Shown here: positions 24,680 to 28,703 of the stretch, piece by piece
Position numbering within the stretch: position 1 is the first letter of the stretch
How the letters are laid out: the number at the start of each line of letters is the position of its first letter
Source: a virus
Length of the DNA: 28,703 bases
Virus record (IMG/VR): IMGVR_UViG_3300048105_000167
Span: 1-28,703 of that record
Reading direction: 5' to 3' (one strand)
Notes under the pieces: generated by a model
The model's input: the letters and a program-made list of their open reading frames with translations, nothing else
Database searches by the model: none
What the model was told of the DNA's origin: nothing
Made by a program: the position numbers and the translations under genes

Positions 24680-25597
24680 CTATTTAATCCACTTATTCTC
24701 TCCTCGCATGTCCATTAATAATCTGCCAGGATGAATATTGCTTAATCTAATTTTTGCATTTCTCAATAAAGAAGACTTATCTTTTCTTGCTCTATTAATA
24801 ACATATTCTTGTACGTTAAATTTACTGTTTAATATAGCATACTTTATGTAAGCATATAAATATTCTTCAAACAGCTTGTTTACTGAAACTTTAGAATCAT
24901 CTCCGTTTTCCATCCCGTCTGAAATATACTCTAAAACGCAATTTTCATTAAGCATTGTGGAATCAAAATTTATAACACCAGCCTGCTTATCTATCCTAAA
25001 GGTTGGGTTTATATTTGCTGTTTCGGTATTTAAACCATAACGCGCCCCGATAGTATAATCAGCATACCAGTTTGCTTCAGTATCTGGGGGGACTTGTTCG
25101 TCACTATTCTCTTTGTTTAAATATATACTTTTTTGTTGGCCATTTAACCTTTCAGTGTCTAAGGTAGAGGTGTCTGTTACAACAGTGCCATCGGAGTTAA
25201 AAGTGAGAGTCCCGCCAGTTCCTTGCAAATAAGATTGAGCAGAGTTAACTTGAATGTTTTCGTTGAGTGGTCTAAGCCACCCGTCTTTATACAATGATAG
25301 TCTAATCCAGTTTACATAATCACTGGGAAGGGTAAATATTAAATTATCATAAACAGTAAGTTCTAAAGCTTTTACTTCTTTAAAAGCATCATAGTTTAAT
25401 TCTTGGATGCCTCTTTTTGCGTGAAACAATATCTTATACCTTTCTTCGTTATTTATCAAAGAGTGGTTTCCTTGATACATAAGCTCAAAATTGTTTACAA
25501 TATCCTCCAAAGAAACATATTGATATGACCCCCAATTAGTGTTTGTGGGAGCTACACCTGCATTATCATAGTATTGGTATTGAGATAAATATGCCAT
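24680..25597 (-). CDS. Head-tail/tail adaptor-like structural protein (305 aa)
   Basis: A 305-residue protein typical of podovirus adaptor or tail-tube proteins that lie between portal and nozzle. It has an N-terminal helical part (SLEDIVNNFELMYQ, then ERYKILFHAKRGIQELNYD), a beta insertion with TLPSDYVNWIRLSLY, and a C-terminal helical part (LFEEYLYAYIKYAIL, then RARKDKSSLLRNAKIRLS). The helix, LPSDYVNWIRL, long insertion, helix arrangement resembles T7 gp11 or P22 gp4-type adaptors in overall plan. Homology is inferred from layout and context. It is one base away from the nozzle gene's ATG and one base from the upstream gene's stop, so the three are tightly coupled. Confidence 0.7.
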   Translation of the reverse strand: MAYLSQYQYYDNAGVAPTNTNWGSYQYVSLEDIVNNFELMYQGNHSLINNEERYKILFHAKRGIQELNYDAFKEVKALELTVYDNLIFTLPSDYVNWIRLSLYKDGWLRPLNENIQVNSAQSYLQGTGGTLTFNSDGTVVTDTSTLDTERLNGQQKSIYLNKENSDEQVPPDTEANWYADYTIGARYGLNTETANINPTFRIDKQAGVINFDSTMLNENCVLEYISDGMENGDDSKVSVNKLFEEYLYAYIKYAILNSKFNVQEYVINRARKDKSSLLRNAKIRLSNIHPGRLLMDMRGENKWIK

Positions 25598-25598
25598 C

Positions 25599-26555
25599 TT
25601 ATTGTTCTTGTGTTTCTTGTTGTTCTAATCCTTGGCCAAACTGAACTGTACTTATTTCTCTTATAGATAAACCAGCGTATTGTAATATTCTGGCCACTAA
25701 ATTATTTACATCATCTTCAGGCAATTCAAAATCTTGAAAATCAGATTGTGACTGGTCAAATAATGGCTCTCCTCCCGACAGACTTATGTAAGTCCATTTA
25801 GGGTCTTTAGGGTATCTTATGTATTGGGATACCACCCTGCCTACTTTGTTTATTTCATTGGGATACAACGTTAATGAGCTGCCCTCTAAAGTATATGCTG
25901 GAAAAGTTACGTTAGGTGTTGTTAACATAGACTTATTTAGCATAGTTATCTTACTATGAGTGACGGGCTCTGCTTCGTTTTTTAAGTCTGATGGTCTGTA
26001 TATTGCATATGTAAGAGGAGATGTATTTAAGAGCGCTGGAGAAACCTCTAATTGAGTATTGCTTGTTATGTTGGTTACTGTCAAGTTAGATACATTAGCT
26101 GCGTTAATTATTACTGAGACAATATCTCCTACCGCAACGCCATCTGTTTGAAAAGTACCAGATGAATCTATTAACGCATTTGCTCCGCTTATTCCAGTGG
26201 TAGTGCCTGATGAAATAACTTTACTGTATATTAATATTTTATTTAAAAGATAATAATCTGAGCCAGTAGTGGCAGAAGTGGGTACAGTATATATATTAGT
26301 GCTTGCGTTAGCTAAAGTTCCTGTTACAGAAAACGTATCTATAACCTCTTCATACCCTTTTTTAATATCAGCATATCCAGTTCCTGAAACCCTGGCATTT
26401 TCTTTATTAATTTGACTATTATATGAAATAAAATATTCGTCAAAAATATCTAATTGTGCTTGTTTAGCAAAAAGATTAAAATCAGCTGGAGATATATACC
26501 CGTAATTATTCTTATTCAGTATCGCTAAAACTGTATTTCTAACAGCATTTATCAT
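25599..26555 (-). CDS. Adaptor/tail-tube-like structural protein (318 aa)
   Basis: Encodes 318 residues from the ATG at 26555; a GTG directly upstream (26558) would add one. The N-terminal helix NYGYISPADFNLFAKQAQLDIFDEYF (seen here as a continuous amphipathic start) and the C-terminal helical EDDVNNLVARILQYAGLSI frame a beta-rich middle. The middle contains a Gly/Ser/Thr-rich segment (about residues 100-185) that may be an inserted Ig-like or OB-like domain. The overall plan and the neighbouring adaptor suggest a second head-tail completion protein. It is the first gene after a strong terminator, with a TATCTTTG box in its leader, so it may head a separate tail operon. Exact family not identified. 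Confidence 0.65.
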   Translation of the reverse strand: MINAVRNTVLAILNKNNYGYISPADFNLFAKQAQLDIFDEYFISYNSQINKENARVSGTGYADIKKGYEEVIDTFSVTGTLANASTNIYTVPTSATTGSDYYLLNKILIYSKVISSGTTTGISGANALIDSSGTFQTDGVAVGDIVSVIINAANVSNLTVTNITSNTQLEVSPALLNTSPLTYAIYRPSDLKNEAEPVTHSKITMLNKSMLTTPNVTFPAYTLEGSSLTLYPNEINKVGRVVSQYIRYPKDPKWTYISLSGGEPLFDQSQSDFQDFELPEDDVNNLVARILQYAGLSIREISTVQFGQGLEQQETQEQ

Positions 26556-26570
26556 CACTTACTTTTTGTA

Positions 26571-26578
26571 CAAAGATA
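26571..26578 (-). promoter_or_regulatory. Bacteroidota-type -7 box (TATCTTTG) before the tail operon
   Basis: Plus-strand CAAAGATA reads TATCTTTG on the minus strand, an exact TAnnTTTG match, 15 bases upstream of the ATG at 26555 and directly downstream of a terminator hairpin. Its location between a terminator and a start codon makes a real promoter more likely than the other candidate boxes. No clear -33 TTTG at standard spacing. Confidence 0.5.
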
Positions 26579-26581
26579 AGC

Positions 26582-26612
26582 AAAAAAAAAGAGGTCATTA
26601 AATTTGACCTCT
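26582..26612 (-). terminator. Rho-independent terminator after the 94 aa gene
   Basis: An 8-bp perfect stem, AGAGGTCA (26590-26597) with TGACCTCT (26605-26612), and a 7-base loop. It is followed on the minus strand by a run of nine T (26582-26590 as A on plus, one overlapping the stem). It separates the capsid-side genes from the tail operon. Confidence 0.85.
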
Positions 26613-26636
26613 CTTCAAAACCTACTAAAAGATAGT

Positions 26637-26921
26637 TTAGATAGTAGCTACAGCTACGCTTGTAAACACTAATCCTCCATCTTTGGATACTGGGGTAGTA
26701 ACCTCAGTCCATTTAGATTGATTTGCAGTTACTATAGCAGCGTTAACATTTTCTCCAAAACCTGAAGTTAAGCTTGTTCCAGTAACAGTAAATTTGTGGC
26801 TTCCGCCTTTTAGAAAAATTGTTCCAGCAGTTGAACTTGTAGTTTCTGCATAAAGAATGTCATCAACAGCAAGATGGACATTTCCGTCATTAGCCGTATC
26901 GAATGTAATATATTTTGCCAT
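26637..26921 (-). CDS. Small beta-rich virion-like protein (94 aa)
   Basis: A 94-residue protein, strongly beta in character (KYITFDTANDGNVHLAVDDI, later TIFLKGGSHKFTVTG and a C-terminal LVFTSVAVATI). It has no cysteine, membrane segment or catalytic signature. It sits between the 250 aa gene and a strong terminator, close to the major capsid gene, with its own TACCTTTG box 30 bases upstream. Small, abundant beta proteins in that place are often head decoration or fibre-base proteins, but I cannot name a family. Having both a promoter-like box and a terminator suggests it can be expressed independently at high level. Confidence 0.65.
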   Translation of the reverse strand: MAKYITFDTANDGNVHLAVDDILYAETTSSTAGTIFLKGGSHKFTVTGTSLTSGFGENVNAAIVTANQSKWTEVTTPVSKDGGLVFTSVAVATI

Positions 26922-26950
26922 GTTAAAAAAATTATGGGTTAAACAAAGTA

Positions 26951-26958
26951 CAAAGGTA
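26951..26958 (-). promoter_or_regulatory. Bacteroidota-type -7 box (TACCTTTG) before the 94 aa gene
   Basis: Plus-strand CAAAGGTA reads TACCTTTG on the minus strand, matching TAnnTTTG exactly, in the 45-base gap between the 250 aa and 94 aa genes. No convincing -33 element lies upstream. Confidence 0.4.
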
Positions 26959-26966
26959 ATAATTAT

Positions 26967-27719
26967 TTAGTAGTCATTTTCTAGCACTGCCTCTAGCATT
27001 TTTAAATGCTCCAGTCCATCATCGCTCTGGAGATATGACGAAACAATATAAAGAGGGTCTTCACCGTAAGGAACGGTTAGCATCTTTTTCTTGTTGTTTG
27101 TGGTATTAAACCACACCTCTTTTCTTTTGTTTCTAAAACTTAATAATGACTTATCAAAAAACAGTTTTACTTTTGATTGAAGTTTTAGCATAGGGTCGTT
27201 CACCATCTTCATAAAACCAGAAGGGTCTCTTTTAACGTATATTAAAATATCTCTACGAAGCTCTGCTGTAGTAACTCTTGAAGTGTCAATACCCAACAAA
27301 ACTCTTCCAATATTTTCTACTTGAGATATAGTAAGCTTTCGCGCTTCAATAAGCGCATCAACTTCTATGTTAAATTGATTTACCTCTTCAGCTGCATCTT
27401 TTTCTTCGTTTACCTCAATAAATTTTTTCCCATTTAAAGGGTGGTAGTGCAAAAACTCTTGTAAAACTGGGTTGTTTTTAGGCACTCTTAAAAATCCGTC
27501 TTCAAAAATAACGGGCTCCATAACAACGTTTCCGTCTTGTTCATCTTCAAAAGGTGACTTTTGATTACGAGCGTACCTAAGAGTTCTGTTTGTTCCTTGG
27601 GACTCATCAAAATATAAAAGGGGAAATCTTCTAGAGTGTCTAGTTGGCAGCATAAAAGATAAAGGTGCTGCGTTTCTGGTAAGCTTGTAGACTTTGTCTA
27701 CGAATGTTTTATTTTTCAT
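26967..27719 (-). CDS. Unknown structural-module protein (250 aa)
   Basis: A 250-residue protein in the capsid neighbourhood that I do not recognise. The N-terminal 100 residues are basic and Pro-containing (FMLPTRHSRRFPLLYFDESQ, then a NPVLQEFLHYHPLNGKKFIEV segment). The middle is a charged helical region (EEKDAAEEVNQFNIEVDALIE). The C-terminal third is helical with a VWFNTTNNKKKMLTVPYGEDP strand section. The HPLNGKKF segment followed by an acidic Asp/Glu stretch is distinctive and could be used to find relatives. It follows the capsid gene's terminator, so it may depend on read-through or a separate promoter. A head assembly or maturation role is plausible by position only. Confidence 0.65.
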   Translation of the reverse strand: MKNKTFVDKVYKLTRNAAPLSFMLPTRHSRRFPLLYFDESQGTNRTLRYARNQKSPFEDEQDGNVVMEPVIFEDGFLRVPKNNPVLQEFLHYHPLNGKKFIEVNEEKDAAEEVNQFNIEVDALIEARKLTISQVENIGRVLLGIDTSRVTTAELRRDILIYVKRDPSGFMKMVNDPMLKLQSKVKLFFDKSLLSFRNKRKEVWFNTTNNKKKMLTVPYGEDPLYIVSSYLQSDDGLEHLKMLEAVLENDY

Positions 27720-27741
27720 TATGTAAAATTAAATTAGATTT

Positions 27742-27770
27742 AAAAAAAAGGGAGGCTGTTACACCTCCCT
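27742..27770 (-). terminator. Rho-independent terminator after the major capsid gene
   Basis: A 7-bp G+C-rich stem, AGGGAGG (27749-27755) with CCTCCCT (27764-27770), and an 8-base loop. It is followed on the minus strand by eight T (27742-27749 on plus, all A, one overlapping the stem). It lies 10 bases after the capsid stop codon, as expected for insulating high-level capsid transcription. Confidence 0.9.
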
Positions 27771-27779
27771 AATGTAATA

Positions 27780-28703
27780 CTACTCTTGGAATAAGAAGAA
27801 GTTGTTTGCACCTAAAGTACATACAGCTCTCTCAGACAAGAAGTTGACCTCCATAGCATCTAAGCTTGAAGTAGCAGCTCCGCCAGCAGAACCTGTAATC
27901 CAGGTTTTGTAACGTCTGTCTTCAGTTTCAGAAGCTCTGTAACGAACATGAAGGAATGGTCTCTTAGCGTTTTTACCAAGGATTTGGTCATAAACAGTAG
28001 TTGAACCAGCAGGCACTAATAGTCCGTTTACACGGCCTGAGTTAGCTCCAGTTGGTAGACCACCTCTCATTGTTGGGTCGTTTAGATATTTCCAGTCAGA
28101 CTTGTAAAAGTCATAACCTCTTCTAAATCCTGTAAATCCAAGGTTTAGAGCCATATCTTTATCGTTGTCAAATAGTCCATATGAAGTACCACCAGCTCCG
28201 TAAGAGTTTTGGGCGGCCAACATATCATCTATGTCAAAGCTAAAGTCTCTGTCAACAAAAATTACATTTTCCTCGATAGAACCTTGCTTGTCTAGTCTTG
28301 AAATGATAGCATCAAAATCAGCTAATGTGGTTGGATTTCCTCCACCCCATACATTTCCTCTATTTTCTACTACATAGAAAATACCTTCAGAACCTTTGTT
28401 TCCTACATCTCCTGTAGCAGCAATTGCTCCTGAGCCAGTTTCAGCAGGAACTGCTTCAATCATTGCAGTTTCTAGATAGTCGTCAAAACGCAATCTAGTT
28501 TCATGCTCAGACTTTAAATACCATAGGTATCCAGTAGCTCCATTTTCTGTAGTAACTTCTACCCATCCAATCTGGGCCATATCCGAACCGCTAACAGCAT
28601 ATTTATCTTTAATGATAATAGGAGAGTTAGAGAAGATAGTGTCATCAGCCTCTAAAGAGCCTGACATTCCCACTGTTCCTTTCTTAAACTCAGAACCATA
28701 AAT
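27780..28703 (-). CDS. Major capsid protein (partial, 5' end outside the window)
   Basis: The frame is open to the right edge of the window, so 307 C-terminal residues are visible and the true start lies beyond 28703. An in-frame GTG at 28673 and ATG at 28667 are probably internal. Features fit a HK97-fold major capsid protein: KSEHETRLRFDDYLETAMIE (long spine-like helix), Gly-rich and Asp-rich surface loops (ENRGNVWGGGNP; AQNSYGAGGTSYG), and a C-terminal EVNFLSERAVCTLGANNFFLF strand run typical of phage coat proteins of this kind. It is followed immediately by a strong terminator, and the downstream genes are structural. Assignment rests on composition, layout and neighbours. Confidence 0.75.
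   Translation of the reverse strand: MYGSEFKKGTVGMSGSLEADDTIFSNSPIIIKDKYAVSGSDMAQIGWVEVTTENGATGYLWYLKSEHETRLRFDDYLETAMIEAVPAETGSGAIAATGDVGNKGSEGIFYVVENRGNVWGGGNPTTLADFDAIISRLDKQGSIEENVIFVDRDFSFDIDDMLAAQNSYGAGGTSYGLFDNDKDMALNLGFTGFRRGYDFYKSDWKYLNDPTMRGGLPTGANSGRVNGLLVPAGSTTVYDQILGKNAKRPFLHVRYRASETEDRRYKTWITGSAGGAATSSLDAMEVNFLSERAVCTLGANNFFLFQE

Noticed and set aside
27780-28703. Assignment of the phage to the crAss-like group from the capsid C-terminus and giant polyvalent gene
   Set aside because: The resemblance is only impressionistic and no terminase, portal or polymerase is in the window to support it.

Overview
The window reads as part of the genome of a tailed, probably short-tailed (podovirus-type), double-stranded DNA phage. 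I infer a Bacteroidota (flavobacterial) host. The grounds are an A+T-rich genome, few Shine-Dalgarno sites, and several minus-strand gene starts preceded by the Bacteroidota -7 consensus TAnnTTTG. Podovirus morphology is inferred from a nozzle/stabilisation-type tail protein of 1749 aa and a four-gene cassette that matches the T7 gp13-14-15-16 (internal virion/ejection protein) order in gene sizes and protein character. No bacterial housekeeping genes, tRNA, CRISPR array or insertion sequence was seen. Gene density is very high and no stretch over 300 bases lacks a gene.

Layout. Positions 1-4836 (+ strand) are a tightly overlapping replication/recombination module. It holds the C-terminal end of a probable primase/helicase, an SNF2-like helicase, a PD-(D/E)XK-like nuclease, a VRR-NUC nuclease, a small protein with a DnaA domain IV-like DNA-binding segment, several small unknowns, a metallophosphoesterase and a second PD-(D/E)XK-like protein. 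A possible 27-residue membrane micropeptide sits exactly at the convergent junction. Positions 4825-28703 (- strand, so transcription runs from high to low coordinates) are the virion module. In transcription order it holds the major capsid protein (cut by the window edge), a terminator, a 250 aa unknown, a 94 aa small virion-like protein, a second terminator, two head-tail/tail adaptor-like proteins, the 1749 aa nozzle protein and a 196 aa Pro/Thr-stalk protein. Next come a tandem 2-oxoglutarate/Fe(II) dioxygenase, a DxD glycosyltransferase and a 587 aa tail fibre-like protein with a cupredoxin-like domain. A GNAT-like 136 aa protein, the 276 aa and 612 aa ejection-type proteins, and a 2348 aa polyvalent protein with an HExxH metallopeptidase motif end the module. 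Terminase, portal and lysis genes are not in the window.

Most interesting system. A prolyl-4-hydroxylase-like tandem dioxygenase and a glycosyltransferase are translationally coupled (overlapping ATGA). They sit between three tail-type proteins that carry Pro/Thr-rich stalks or linkers. The simplest hypothesis is a phage-encoded pathway that hydroxylates and then O-glycosylates proline- (or threonine-) rich stalks of its own tail proteins, analogous to plant extensin/arabinogalactan or collagen modification. This is inference from motifs and context. The dioxygenase motifs are strong, the glycosyltransferase assignment is moderate, and the substrate assignment is a hypothesis.
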